A DNA stretch of 64,000 nt from Ridgeia piscesae (Eukaryota > Annelida > Polychaeta > Sabellida > Siboglinidae): the NCBI GenBank assembly GCA_025642075.2, contig JAODUO010000528.1, forward strand, positions 1-64,000, written 5' to 3'. Positions 11,045 to 22,539 of the stretch are shown here, in pieces. Both the position numbers and the translations under genes were made by a program. The notes under the pieces are model-generated. The model was not told the origin of the DNA and searched no databases. It saw only the letters and a list, made by a program, of their open reading frames with translations. Every line of letters starts with the position of its first letter. The stretch's first letter is position 1.

Positions 11045-11635
11045 CTAGCCTCGGTTACCCAGGCTCCATGGGGTGGCAGCACTTTTAAGCCCCTCAACTC
11101 TGCCTGGGGAAAGAAAGGCTCTGTGTTTGTTAGACCTTACCCCAGATTAGGGTAGATACGCTGATTGGCTCTCAGCCCAACTAGAAAATTCAAACTTTAA
11201 TAACGATATACTTTTACAAGATAATGATATCCTATGAAAAGTATTCAACATTGAACTTATATCAACAACAAAATAAGTAAAAATTCAAATTTTCAGTTGT
11301 TTATAAAATAAGAATTACGGCAGGATTAACCAGTATCCGTGAGGTGGCAGCATTGTTTAGCCCCACAAGAATAACATACAAATTAACTAAGGATACCTTT
11401 TTATCAAATAATGCTCTATTATAAAAACTATTCAAAATTAAAGTTATATTAACACAAAATAAATAGAAATTTGCAGTTGTTTATAAAAATTGAAATTATG
11501 GCAGGATTAACCAGTGTCCGTGAGGTGGCAGCATTGTATAGATCACGCGGATAAACAAACAAAAGCTGACTAAGTAACCAGACTGTCTTCTCGGCGTAGT
11601 TCCGCAGCCGACCGACAGTCGGTTAAGCGAGACTA
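11045..11635. mobile_element. Non-autonomous DNA transposon inserted in the array
   Basis: 591 bp of unrelated sequence splits the array. The array word CAGTGGCC occurs on both sides (11037-11044 and 11636-11643), an apparent 8-bp target-site duplication. The ends are imperfect inverted repeats: TAGCCTCGGTTACC on the left and, reverse-complemented, TAGTCTCGCTTAACC on the right. Inside, a segment of about 170 bp is present twice in tandem, with GGCAGGATTAACCAGT at about 11319 and again at about 11490. No coding capacity is seen. An 8-bp duplication fits the hAT or P superfamilies. Confidence 0.7.
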
Positions 11636-11643
11636 CAGTGGCC

Positions 11644-13805
11644 TTTATATTTTACTCCCCAGTGTCCTTTATACTTTACTCCCCAGTGGCCTTTATACTT
11701 TACTCCCTGGTGTCTTTTACACTTTACTCCCTGGTGTCCTTTATACTTTACTCCCCGGTGTCCTTTATACAGCTATACTTTACTCCCTGGTGTCTTTTAC
11801 ACTTTGCTCCCTGGTGTCCTTTATACTTTACTCCCCGGTGTTCTTTATACAGCTATACTTTACTCCCTGGTGTCTTTTACACTTTACTCCCTGGTGTCCT
11901 TTATACTTTAATCCCCGGTGTTCTTTATACAGCTATACTTTACTCCCTGGTGTCTTTTACACTTTACTCCCTGGTGTCCTTTATACTTTTCTCCCCGGTG
12001 TTCTTTATACAGCTATACTTTACTCCCTGGTGTCTTTTACACTTTACTCCCTGGTGTCCTTTATACTTTTCTCCCCGGTGGCCTTTATACAGCTATACTT
12101 TACTCCCTGGTGTCTTTTACACTTTGCTCCCTGGTGTCCTTTATACTTTTCTCCCCGGTGTTCTTTATACAGCTATACTTTACTCCCTGGTGTCTTTTAC
12201 ACTTTACTCCCTGGTGTCCTTTATACTTTTCTCCCCGGTGTTCTTTATACAGCTATACTTTACTCCCTGGTGTCCTTTATACTTTACTCCCCGGTGTCTT
12301 TTACACTTTACTCCCTGGTGTCCTTTATACTTTACTCCCTGGTGTCTTTTACACTTTACTCCCTGGTGTCCTTTATACTTTACTCCCCGGTGTCTTTTAC
12401 ACTTTACTCCCTGGTGTCCTTTATACTTTACTCCCTGGTGTCTTTTACACTTTGCTCCCTGGTGTCCTTTATACTTTACTCCCTGGTGTCTTTTACACTT
12501 TACTCCCTGGTGTCCTTTATACTTTACTCCCCGGTGTTCTTTATACAGCTATACTTTACTCCCTGGTGTCTTTTACACTTTGCTCCCTGGTGTCCTTTAT
12601 ACTTTAATCCCCGGTGTTCTTTATCAGCTTTACTTTACCCCGGTGTTTTTATCCCGTGCTTTATACTTTACTCCCTGGTGTCTTTTACACTTTACTCCCT
12701 GGTGTCCTTTATACTTTACTCCCCGGTGTTCTTTATACAGCTATACTTTACTCCCTGGTGTCTTTTACACTTTGCTCCCTGGTGTCCTTTATACTTTAAT
12801 CCCCGGTGTTCTTTATACAGCTATACTTTACTCCCTGGTGTCCTTTATACTTTACTCCCTGGTGTCCTTTATACTTTACTCCCTGGTGTCTTTTACTTAC
12901 TTCCCGTTTTACAGCTATACTTTACTCCCTGGTGTCTTTTACACTTTACTCCCTGGTGTCCTTTATACTTTACTCCCCGGTGTTCTTTATACAGCTTACC
13001 CTTTTTCTTTACTCCCTGGTGTCCTTTACACTTTACTCCCTGGTGTCCTTTATACTTTACTCCCCGGTGTTCTTTATACAGCTATACTTTACTCCCTGGT
13101 GTCTTTTACACTTTACTCCCTGGTGTCCTTTATACTTTACTCCCCGGTGTTCTTTATACAGCTATACTTTACTCCCTGGTGTCTTTTACACTTTGCTCCC
13201 TGGTGTCCTTTATACTTTAATCCCCGGTGTTCTTTATACAGCTATACTTTACTCCCTGGTGTCTTTTACACTTTACTCCCCGGTGTTCTTTATACAGCTA
13301 TACTTTACTCCCTGGTGTCTTTTACACTTTACTCCCTGGTGTCCTTTATACTTTACTCCCCGGTGTTCTTTATACAGCTATACTTTACTCCCTGGTGTCT
13401 TTTACACTTTACTCCCTGGTGTCCTTTATACTTTACTCCCCGGTGTTCTTTATACAGCTATACTTTACTCCCTGGTGTCTTTTACACTTTACTCCCTGGT
13501 GTCTTTATACTTTACTCCCTGGTGTCCTTTATACTTTACTCCCCGGTGTTCTTTATACAGCTATACTTTACTCCCTGGTGTCTTTTACACTTTACTCCCT
13601 GGTGTCCTTTATACTTTACTCCCCGGTGTTCTTTATACAGCTATACTTTACTCCCTGGTGTCTTTTACACTTTACTCCCTGGTGTCCTTTATACTTTACT
13701 CCCCGGTGTTCTTTATACAGCTATACTTTACTCCCTGGTGTCTTTTACACTTTACTCCCTGGTGTCCTTTATACTTTAATCCCCGGTGGCCTTTATACTT
13801 TACAC
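11644..13805. repeat. 24-bp-unit minisatellite, right block with 78-bp higher-order unit
   Basis: The same monomer as the left block, organised mostly as a three-monomer unit: TATACTTTACTCCCTGGTGT, then TTTTACACTTTACTCCCTGG, then a CCCCGGTGTTCTTTATACAG segment. Long plus-strand open frames here are by-products of the periodicity. Confidence 0.93.
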
Positions 13806-13929
13806 CTCAGTGTATTAAATCAGACAACAGCGGCACGTGTAGTGATGTTGGCGTGGTAACGGATGTCACAGGAACCAAGAGTGGGACCACGAAGATTTAT
13901 GGGGTTTGAAATCGGGGGCTTAAAATAAA

Positions 13930-14189
13930 TCAGTGGACATTTCTATGCATGTTTTTTATAGTGATACTTATATATTACATCCCTCAAATTTTGATTACGT
14001 TGCCCAAACTGACCTGGAAGTAAGTGAAACAATGTATCAATAATATTACATGCCTAACAACTAATGCTCAAAATGCTAAAATAAATCAGTTCATCTAAAT
14101 TATCACAGTATTATACATATATGAAAATATACATATATATATATACATACATACATACATATATATATATATATTTCTCATATGAGAAA
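13930..14189. other. AT-rich spacer
   Basis: Low-complexity AT-rich DNA with short (AT)n and (CATA)n runs. No gene seen. Confidence 0.5.
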
Positions 14190-15775
14190 CAATCATGGCA
14201 TCAAAGAGCCTGAGGAAAGTCAGAAGAATGCAGAAGCTAGGCCAAGACAGACTGATCACACTCCTAGACAATAGAGGAATTCTACACAGAGCTATAAGAC
14301 AGTGAGCAGAGTATCATGCATAATCCATACTGACCAAAAAGAGGTACCAGTGATAACATCATGGAAGGTGGAAGCATGATAGAGATATGAAGAATGGGAA
14401 AACAGCAGGCAACGACCATATACACATTGAGACATTGAAAGCAGAAGATACCATCTCGAAGACACTTGCTAAGTTGTACACTAAATGCTTATCAGAAAAA
14501 CGAATACCAGTATTCACAGTGTGGAAGAAAACTAAGACTTTGATAATCTTCAAGAAGGGAAATAAGAAAGACTGCAAGACTTACAGACCAATATGTCTAC
14601 TATCAGACATCTATAAAGTACTCACGAAAGTACTAACAAAAAGGCTAGAGAAGATACTCGATGAAAACCAGCCACAAGAGTAAGCTTGATTTAGAAGCAG
14701 ATACTCTAAAAGAGACCACAACCACGTCATAAACCAACAGAAGGAGAAGTGCAGAGAATATAATATCCCCCCTCTGCATCGCTTTCGTCAACTACGACTC
14801 AGTGCAAACTCATGCAGTACTGACCTCACTTCAAGAACAGGACCTAGAAGATGTGTACATCGAACTCCTGAAGGATATCTACACCAACAGCTCGATGACA
14901 GTCCACCTACACAAAGAAAGCAACACGCTCAACATCAAGAGAGGAGTTCGACAGTGAAATACCATATCGCCCAAGCTGTTTACGGCAGTACTCAAAAGCA
15001 TATTCCGATGACTGACTTGGTAACCCAGCGGCTTGAAGATAGAAGGCGAATATCTTAGTCATGTGTTCTTTGCCCGTGACCTACTCATATGCACTAATAC
15101 ACCACATGAACTACAACAAACGCTACAGGAATTAGATGGTGAAAGTGAAAATAAGGATGTGAAGATTAACGTTGGAGACAAAAGTGATGGTGGAAAATGG
15201 CACACCAATATATGTGAACAACACTCAGATCGAGAACGTTGAAAACTACGTCTACGATACAGCACCAGAGACAAAAACCAAGACAAGTAGATTCAAAGAA
15301 GAATCACGGCTGGATGGACAGCATTCGCACATCTTCAAGGGTAACATTGGAACATGCATGAAGAGATAAGTTTACAATTCATGCGTACTTCCAACAATGG
15401 GACGGAAACATGGGCACTTATCAGCCAAGCAAAGAACAAGCTAGCAGCCGCACAAACAAACATCACAATATTATGCTGGAACAGAAAAACAAACATCTGG
15501 GTAAGAGAAAAGACAAAGGACACAGACGTGACTGAACAAGTCAGAAGATGGAAGTGGACCTGGGCAGGGCACATCAGCAGAATATGAGATAACTGACGGA
15601 CATTGCTATCACTACCTGGAAACCCTGTGAAAGGAAAAGACCTAGAGGAAGACCGGTGAGACGTTGGAGAGATGAACTGGACGACTACTGGAAGGGTACC
15701 ACATAGTAGAGGACAGCGCAAATAGATGTGGATGTAGCCTTCACCCAACCATGAGACACTATGTTGCACAATGAT
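14190..15775 (+). pseudogene. Degenerate RTE-type LINE, reverse transcriptase part
   Basis: Frame-shifted and stop-interrupted remains of a non-LTR retrotransposon. Readable blocks in order: GKTAGNDHIHIETLK and YRPICLLSDIYKVLTK (fingers of the RT) around 14387-14683; a decayed catalytic region around 15060 (FARDLLICTN where FADD is expected); and the C-terminal tail VRRWKWTWAGHISRI near 15540-15587, followed by GRPVRRWRDELDDYW. It ends in an ATGATGATGACAATGATA tail that runs into an AT microsatellite, typical of RTE 3' ends. Non-functional. Confidence 0.85.
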
Positions 15776-15781
15776 GATGAC

Positions 15782-15783
15782 AA

Positions 15784-15822
<39 letters not shown>
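15782..15822. repeat. (TA)n microsatellite
   Basis: Uninterrupted TA dinucleotides directly after the LINE tail. A similar run follows at 16121-16160. Confidence 0.95.
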
Positions 15823-15825
<3 letters not shown>

Positions 15826-15826
15826 G

Positions 15827-16117
15827 GCTTTATGCAGGATAAAATTATTGCCAGTCACACGTTTTGGTGGACACATGGATGTTAACTGCTAAGCCAGTTT
15901 ACAAACTGTTAAATGTGTCTGATGACCTTAAATGGACTACAAACACACATGTGACACCATTTTCACTCACTTTCAAGGCATAACTAACATAACTAACAAT
16001 ATCTATGGTTTTGGAAGACTTTTTTTGCTCCTTCATTGTTTTACTTACTTTATTTCTACCCGTCCATATTCGTTTTTACCCGTCCAAATAACGGGTGGAC
16101 AGGTCCCTACATAAACC
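15827..16117. mobile_element. MITE family 1, copy 1
   Basis: About 290 bp with inverted ends GCTTTATGCAGG and CCTACATAAACC. Internal landmarks shared with three other copies: TTGCCAGTCACACGTTTTGG near the left, TTTCAAGGCATAACT in the middle, ACCCGTCCAAATAACGGGTG near the right. Confidence 0.7.
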
Positions 16118-16164
<47 letters not shown>

Positions 16165-16816
16165 CTAAATGCTGCATAGGAAGACCAGTGCATATATGTC
16201 CACCTACAGGAGACCGGCTGTATATTTTTATGTAACTGATTTTCCAATTATGTCTAATTGGAACATTGTATGTAATACAAATACACACCATATACTACAA
16301 AATTGTTATGATATTGTAATAAACAACACATATACACAAAAATCGGTCAGCTTAAAAATCTTATGCTTAGATGCCGCGTACGGGAGACCGGTATGTAATC
16401 GGAAGTTAGTTATTTGTTACACTTATTTGCAGTAGTATATTTTTAACGCCAACCTGGTATATTCAAAACCCAATACAACGATAACAATGTAAATATATAT
16501 GCAGATACACAAATTGACGCCGTCAAATATTTGTTTGATTAATGTGTGTATATATTTATTAAAATTAATACATATCAAACAAGCATATAGTACACCGAGC
16601 ATAGAACTCTAACCCCTCAATCAATATAATAGCAAAACTTTTAAACTATAAGCACTTCTCTGCCGGGTCCCATACGCACTTATGCACATAAATATATACA
16701 AGTATCTTCAATAAATGTGCTCAAAACCAATCAAAATATAAAATAAAGTTTATAATAATTGCATAAGTTAATTCCTTTATATCTAAACTATCTCCACTAA
16801 CAAGGATATTCATTAA

Positions 16817-17009
16817 ATAAAATGCATTAGTTATGCAATCACACATCAAAACTTTAAGGAACTGGTCCTTAAAAAATTCCTGTACACGGTGCTATATATA
16901 ACTGGTCTCGTATGCGGACAGGAGACCAGTTATGCATATAGCACCACGTACGGGAGACCGCTGTTTTCTTAAAGTTTAGATGTGTGATTGCATAACTAAT
17001 GCATTTTAT
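16817..17009. repeat. Long imperfect inverted repeat (hairpin)
   Basis: AATGCATTAGTTATGCAATC on the left is the reverse complement of the right end (GATTGCATAACTAATGCATT). Inner matches continue: AACTTTAAGG, GGTGCTATATATAACTGGTC and TCTCGTATGCG on the left, with their complements on the right. Related fragments containing CGTACGGGAGACCGG occur near 16377 and 16939. No coding content. Confidence 0.75.
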
Positions 17010-17539
17010 ATATATATATATATATATACATATACCTATGTATATATATGTATATATATATAATTATATTTTTTCCACTGGTGTGCCCAAAAGGCACATG
17101 TATTTCTTTTTCCCGGGCGATCCCATTCCCTAGTCTAGCAGGATGCGTGTTGTGACCACGGACCATGTTGTGACTGAATGGCTATTGCTTGGCACTCAAG
17201 CAGTTCTTCAGGCAGGACCCAAAGACATGGAGAGATTGAGCTTTGCAGTAAGCTGGGGGAGTGAGTTCCACATTCTGATGGCAGCTGGGTAGGAGTGAAA
17301 GTAGGTGTTTGTTCTTGAGTACTTAGTACTTTTGGGGCAGCAGTACTTTTTGCCAGTAGCCACAAGTTTTTCCTGAGACTGCCTTGAATAGCCCAGGAAG
17401 TGGATGCAGGTCGACACGGCCATGCATGACTTTGTACATCAGGATGACCTTGTCAACAGTTCTCCTGAGCTTCAGGTTCTCTAGATTCAGCTGCATTACC
17501 ATGACTGATGCCCTATAGCAGAGAGTGGTCTTCAGTTCA

Positions 17540-17815
17540 GTTATGCAGAATAAATTGTTTGCCAGTCACACATTTTGTTTTGGTGGACATATGGATATTA
17601 ACTGATATACATACAAGTCAGTTGAGATGTGCTTTATGACCTGAAATAAATTACAAACACACACGTAAAATCCATTTTCAAGGCATAACTGACAATATAT
17701 AGCTATGATTTTGGAAAATCCTTTTTTGCTTCTTCATTTGTCCCACCGAAATTTTGATAGTCCATAATGGGTTTTACCCGTCCAAATGATGGGTGGATGG
17801 GTCTCTGCATAAAGT
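17540..17815. mobile_element. MITE family 1, copy 2 (inside the LINE)
   Basis: Starts GTTATGCAGAATAAATTG and ends GTCTCTGCATAAAG, with the same internal landmarks as copy 1 (TTTGCCAGTCACACA, CAAGGCATAACTGACAA, ACCCGTCCAAATGATGGGTG). It splits the CR1-like LINE. Confidence 0.78.
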
Positions 17816-18187
17816 TGTTGCTGACTGGGATCCCATACGACGATGCATACTCCAGGACTGGTCGGGCTACGGGGCTAGGCCTTTGAAGCAGCAAGTCTGG
17901 ATGGACCTGGAACATCCTTTCAGATTTCTGTTGGCAAAAGCAATAGTTTACTTGCCTTTGCAGCTGCAAATTTTACTTGTTTGCCCCAGTGAAGTGTCTC
18001 TGTGAGTTCGGCCTCCAGGTATTCAGCACTTGCGACTTTCTCCAGTATGTCGTTTTGGAGAGTGTAGCTGGTCGGGATCATGGCCTTTTTCCTGGTGATG
18101 GTCCATAGTGGCATTTTCTAACATTGAATAACATCTGGCATTTTTTTCCCCAGACTTCTATTTTTTCAGGTCTTCCTGCAGATCATC

Positions 18188-18853
18188 CAGTGGCGTAGCC
18201 AGAGGAGCCATGGACCCCCAAACCTGGAAAATTAGGATGGTGGGGAACGGAGGCCCAATAACTAGCTGCCTGATTCATGGAGTCACAATGTACATAGGGT
18301 ATAAGGAGATGACAGGGTGACGAAAATGTTATCATTCTCAATGTGCTTGATGGCTAATACCCAGGTAGCTAGTAAGGATTCAAAATAATAGTTGCCCGGT
18401 TACGAAACTAGGGCCATATTGCATCTAGTTGTTGTTATTGTTTTCTTGGCATTCTTGGATTTTGCATTGGGTACTTGAAATTACCTATGAGTTTATAAAT
18501 TGTAATAAGCAGCAATGTTGCATGTTAGTGGTTGAACGCCAATGCCTCATCATCTGTAGTAAGGTAGGAATGTTTAATTATTGTTTCATCAGAGCAAGTG
18601 ACTGCATGTTGGTATTTGTCATGGTCTTTTTCAGTAGGTTTGGGAGATGTAGCGTGCAGAATGTGGTGGCCAGCTATAGACGGATATTATGTGGGGGCTA
18701 TGCGTTTGTGTCTTTAATAATGTGTCGTTGACGCCTCCTGTGAACGGTTTAGCTGAATTGATAGAGCTCTACATTGGTCAGTGAAATTGGTTGTCATATT
18801 GGTATTCATTTTAAGCGAGTTGGGTTTGAACTATATATACATATACACATATA

Positions 18854-18926
<73 letters not shown>

Positions 18927-18979
18927 TACTTGGTTGTTGGGGATGGCCCCTCCAATGCAATATCCTGGCTACGCCACTG
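18188..18979. mobile_element. hAT-type non-autonomous transposon with perfect TIRs and TSD
   Basis: 792 bp with exact 15-bp inverted repeats (CAGTGGCGTAGCCAG and its complement) and an exact 8-bp target-site duplication AGATCATC at 18180-18187 and 18980-18987. The terminal sequence and duplication length are those of hAT elements. Removing it restores the LINE. It contains a long (AT)n run at 18855-18924 and no transposase. Confidence 0.92.
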
Positions 18980-19082
18980 AGATCATCCGCATCAGATAGA
19001 GTCTTGATCCGGGAATAGAGAATGGTGTAGTTGACGAAGAGTCATCATCTGCATGCTATGGCCCTGTGTTTCATTATGTATA

Positions 19083-21530
19083 TGTGACCCAGCACAGCAA
19101 AATCAGGAATAAGTCGGGATTGCCGAAGCTGGCAAATCAGCTTCAAAGTGCGCGAATGGGTATTGTTGGATGGAAAGGTCGATTTTCAGATATAGGTGAA
19201 TTTAGTTAATGTAGTTATCGTAGATTACTATTATGCTGTTGTAACATCATAAAACGAGTGATAACATTGCTAAAAAGAGATATTTGGAACAGCTATGTCG
19301 ACCTCAGTGAGCACGAAGAACGAAAAATGTGCTTCGTTCAGATGCATCGTGTCCGCCTTAACGTCCGGCCTACCCCCGCCATATTGGTATCGTTTTGAAG
19401 CTGAACTATTATGGGATGTATTCCCACGCGCGAAATTTGTCACATGTCAGTATAAAGCCAATTAAAATGCTTGAAAACGAAGCTAAAACGTAAACAAGAG
19501 CACGTTGGCGAAATCACGTGATATAATGCGCCCCGCTGATTGGCGGCTGACCTTTAAACCCACGCGAATCCATGTTTGTTTTCGTTCGACATCGGGTGCA
19601 CCGGACATCGTTTTGTATAAAATCTGCGAATTCTAATTTACTATTAAGTTGTCAATGCCGTAGTTTTAGTTGTTAGTTACATAGGTTTTAACATGTGCAG
19701 TGATAGGCTCAACAATAGCATGGATGTTGCACAGCAGCGTGATATAGACATCGATCGACCTAGCGCTCAGTGATGGCCGCGATGGCAAAATCTGCGCGGA
19801 GTGTTTGACAACGAATCTTTGACACAACTATTAGGCGCGTATCCGATGGAGAGTTTACTGGATTCGTACGTGTCAGACAACAACAGTGAAGCAGGGAGTG
19901 TCGTTTTGGCCCTGAGTGCTAAAGTGGCGAGGAAGAATAATACCAAGTGACAGCTGACATTGACAGCTTCGATCGTGGATGATGGATCGCAACGCCAACG
20001 CTGCAGAAAATGTACTCGTAGATTTAGACCAAGAACTTGAACACATTCGTGGATTCATCTGCGGTTGCAGGTGTTTTGATGATGGACCCTGCTGTCAACA
20101 ATTCATGGATTGGGAAATTGTTGACACCCCGAACGAATGCTAAAGAGATAACAGACAGACTGAGGGTAAGTTATACTAGCTCTATTGACTTTTTTGCTGT
20201 GATAGCTGGCTCAGCCTCACTCATTGTCACATTGAGCTCTCTAACAATGACATGCCACGACTCACATAAACCCGTGGTTTTTCTGTTAGTGAGAGAGTAT
20301 CAATGTGACTGGTAATGTTCTAGTACGGTAATATACTAGGGATAACTAGTACTGTAATTCATTTAGAATTATGTTTTTAACTTATTTATACCTGCTTGTT
20401 ATTATCGTACGTAGATCTTCATGAAATTAATGATCACATTTATTAGGTAGAATATTTTTTATTATTAAGGGAGGCGAGTAATTTTTGGCAACAGGTAAGA
20501 AAGAAGACATTTTAATTTTCCGATTTAGAGCAGTTAAGGAATGGGATGGAAGGTTTATAAGATTCAGAGCTGACTCTAAATGATCCAAGGTATTCGTCAA
20601 TTATGCTGTTAGCCTGCTTATTTACCTAGCTGCTGGGCTCACTATGTATATGTCATCTGATTTAAAGATCAACTGTCCATATGTCTCCAGTTTGAAATAA
20701 TGGACAGTCATTACATAAACTTTTGGCAGCATTTAATGTTTTGTATATGGGAAGTTAAGACTATTATGTTTGTTTTGTGTCAGGTTTACGTCTGAAGAAC
20801 CCAGTGTCGTGTTCGCCAGGAAGCAGCCATCCGATGACAAACAGCGGTTCGATTTGCAGCACAGGCGAGGAGTCAACCCACCTGCTGCTCTACCTACAGA
20901 ACCACCACCCCCAGGCCTCAACATCCACCAATAGTGTTTGTTTGACAAGATCAATGAATTCTGCGGACATCAACTGTCCAGATCAAAGCCGACACATCCG
21001 AAGCCGCACCAGTCCACTGCTGCAACAGTCTGCCCATCACGTGAAGTGGCTGCTGCCATTGGCACATCAAAAAATGACAAAAGAAGCGGTGATTGTGTCG
21101 TGCTGTGTCACAAACAGACAGAACACATGGCTAGGTTCTGTGAACATTTTACTGTCGATTTCCGATTTGTTGCAGAATGTTCTAAAGATATATCTCTGGA
21201 ACTATAAGAGCTGCAAAGGTGAAATTTCACCAAACTGTGCATATTGAGGTGGTCTACAATTGTGCCAAATTTCACGCTCCTATGAGCTGTCTTTATGTTG
21301 CAAATGTATTAAAATACTTCATTAAACTTTAAAGCTGTTTTTCTCAGAATCGGTTTTCAGAAAATGACTTGGTACACCTTCTCTTTATAAAACAATAACT
21401 TGGCGACCAATACAGCTAGACATTTGTGTTTGGTACCGTTGGAAAGCCCATAAATTTACCTTTCACATGGTACCTTTAACTCAAAAAGTGATTTTCCTAC
21501 TTATTCCTGATTTTGCTGTGCTGGGTCACA
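19083..21530. mobile_element. 2.4 kb TIR transposon, TGTGACCC family, copy 1
   Basis: The first 32 bases (beginning TGTGACCCAGCACAGCAAAA) are exactly the reverse complement of the last 32. The flanks are TATGTATA on the left and TATGTGTA on the right, so a TA or longer duplication is possible. Inside there are CpG-rich parts and short open stretches, for example a Cys-rich segment FICGCRCFDDGPCCQQF near 20050-20100, but no transposase I recognise. A diverged relative lies at 54256-55521. Confidence 0.85.
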
Positions 21531-22190
21531 TATGTGTATGCAATGAGATACTACAATAACTAATCCGACCGAGGGCGCTCTAACGCAACTAGGGTCTTTG
21601 TGCCGTCTTATACCTATTCTTGATGTGTGTAAAATGCGGCACGGTTTTGTGGAACGCTTGTTTAAATCATCCTACAAACGAACTCGCATGACTCTGAAGC
21701 CTCACACATAGCTAAATATGGATACAGTTTGACATGTCCGTCAATGTGAAGGCATAATATGTACATTAATGTACATTTACAGCCAATGGAACGTCGACTG
21801 GTGGCCCAATGACAGGTGTGCTGGCTCGATGCCGGAAAGGATGTTTACAATCATCTACAGTTCGCTGTACGCATCACACGAGACTACTACGTCTTCACAC
21901 ATAGTTAACTATTGATATCGTATAACATATCCATCAATATGACAGCACAATGTCTACATTAATGTATATTTAGTCGATGAAACGTCGTGGGATGTTCGAT
22001 CAAATTCAGTGCCAAGATGGTGTTGTTTCGGCTGTTCTGTCAATTGACCACACATACGGCATTCTGTTCTGCTATTGACCACACATACGCCATGCCCACA
22101 CATACAAACTACAAGCCTGCACATTCAAAAGCTTACCCTTCATATATATGAGAAGGATGATTTAAACAAGCGTTCTGCAAAACATGCAAA
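21531..22190. repeat. Intergenic region with a diverged direct repeat of about 180 bp
   Basis: Segments starting near 21660 and 21850 align: CACACATAGCTAAATATGGAT against CACACATAGTTAACTATTGAT, then TGTACATTAATGTACATTTA against TCTACATTAATGTATATTTA, then GGAACGTCG against GAAACGTCG. No gene. Confidence 0.6.
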
Positions 22191-22277
22191 CAAATCCACA
22201 TTAGTCGCTAGAGGCGCTGATACGCAACTAGGGTCTAGTTGCATATCAACGCCTATAGCGACTAACGTGGATTTGTG
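22191..22277. repeat. Hairpin-forming inverted repeat
   Basis: CAAATCCACATTAGTCGCTA on the left pairs with TAGCGACTAACGTGGATTTG on the right. Inner arms around TGATACGCAACTAG also pair, with a tiny GGT loop. Stem about 40 bp with few mismatches. Confidence 0.85.
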
Positions 22278-22470
22278 GAGCCCCATTGGCATTTACATAT
22301 AGTGATCGTGTGTCTGCCATAACTACTGTTTTGTTTCACAGAACTGGATAAGTATACATATAAACTAAACTAGTGTACGTTCCTGGTTGCAAGGATGGCA
22401 AAAGTTAGAACTGTCCCAATCATAATGTTCTGAATGGGGCATTGGAATATCTTTGATATACAGTTTTAGT

Positions 22471-22530
22471 GTGTGTGTGTGTGTGTGTGTGCGGTGTGCG
22501 GTGTGCGGTGTGCGTGTGCGTGTGCGTGTG
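22471..22530. repeat. (GT)n microsatellite
   Basis: A GT run followed by GTGTGCG variants. No associated gene. Confidence 0.9.
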
Positions 22531-22539
22531 TGGTATACA

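Larger units (their letters stand above)
17100..19062 (-). pseudogene. Degenerate CR1/jockey-type LINE, interrupted by two insertions
   Basis: Minus-strand reverse-transcriptase remnant. From the 5' side: ADDDSS near 19045, standing where the (Y/F)ADD catalytic box should be; a block that includes PLWTITRKKAMIPTSYTLQN (18114-18055); SAEYLEAELTETLHWGKQVK; then RPVLEYASSYGIP near 17850. The downstream part continues past the first MITE with RRTVDKVILMYKVMHGRVDL, then a C-terminal HSYPAAIRMWNSLPQ near 17265. It has many frameshifts. A hAT-type MITE (18188-18979) and a family-1 MITE (17540-17815) were inserted later. Confidence 0.8.

Noticed and set aside
10287..13909. Long open frames of LYTLLPGVLYT-type repeats
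   Set aside because: By-product of the stop-free 24-bp unit; simultaneous open frames, low complexity, interrupted by a transposon.
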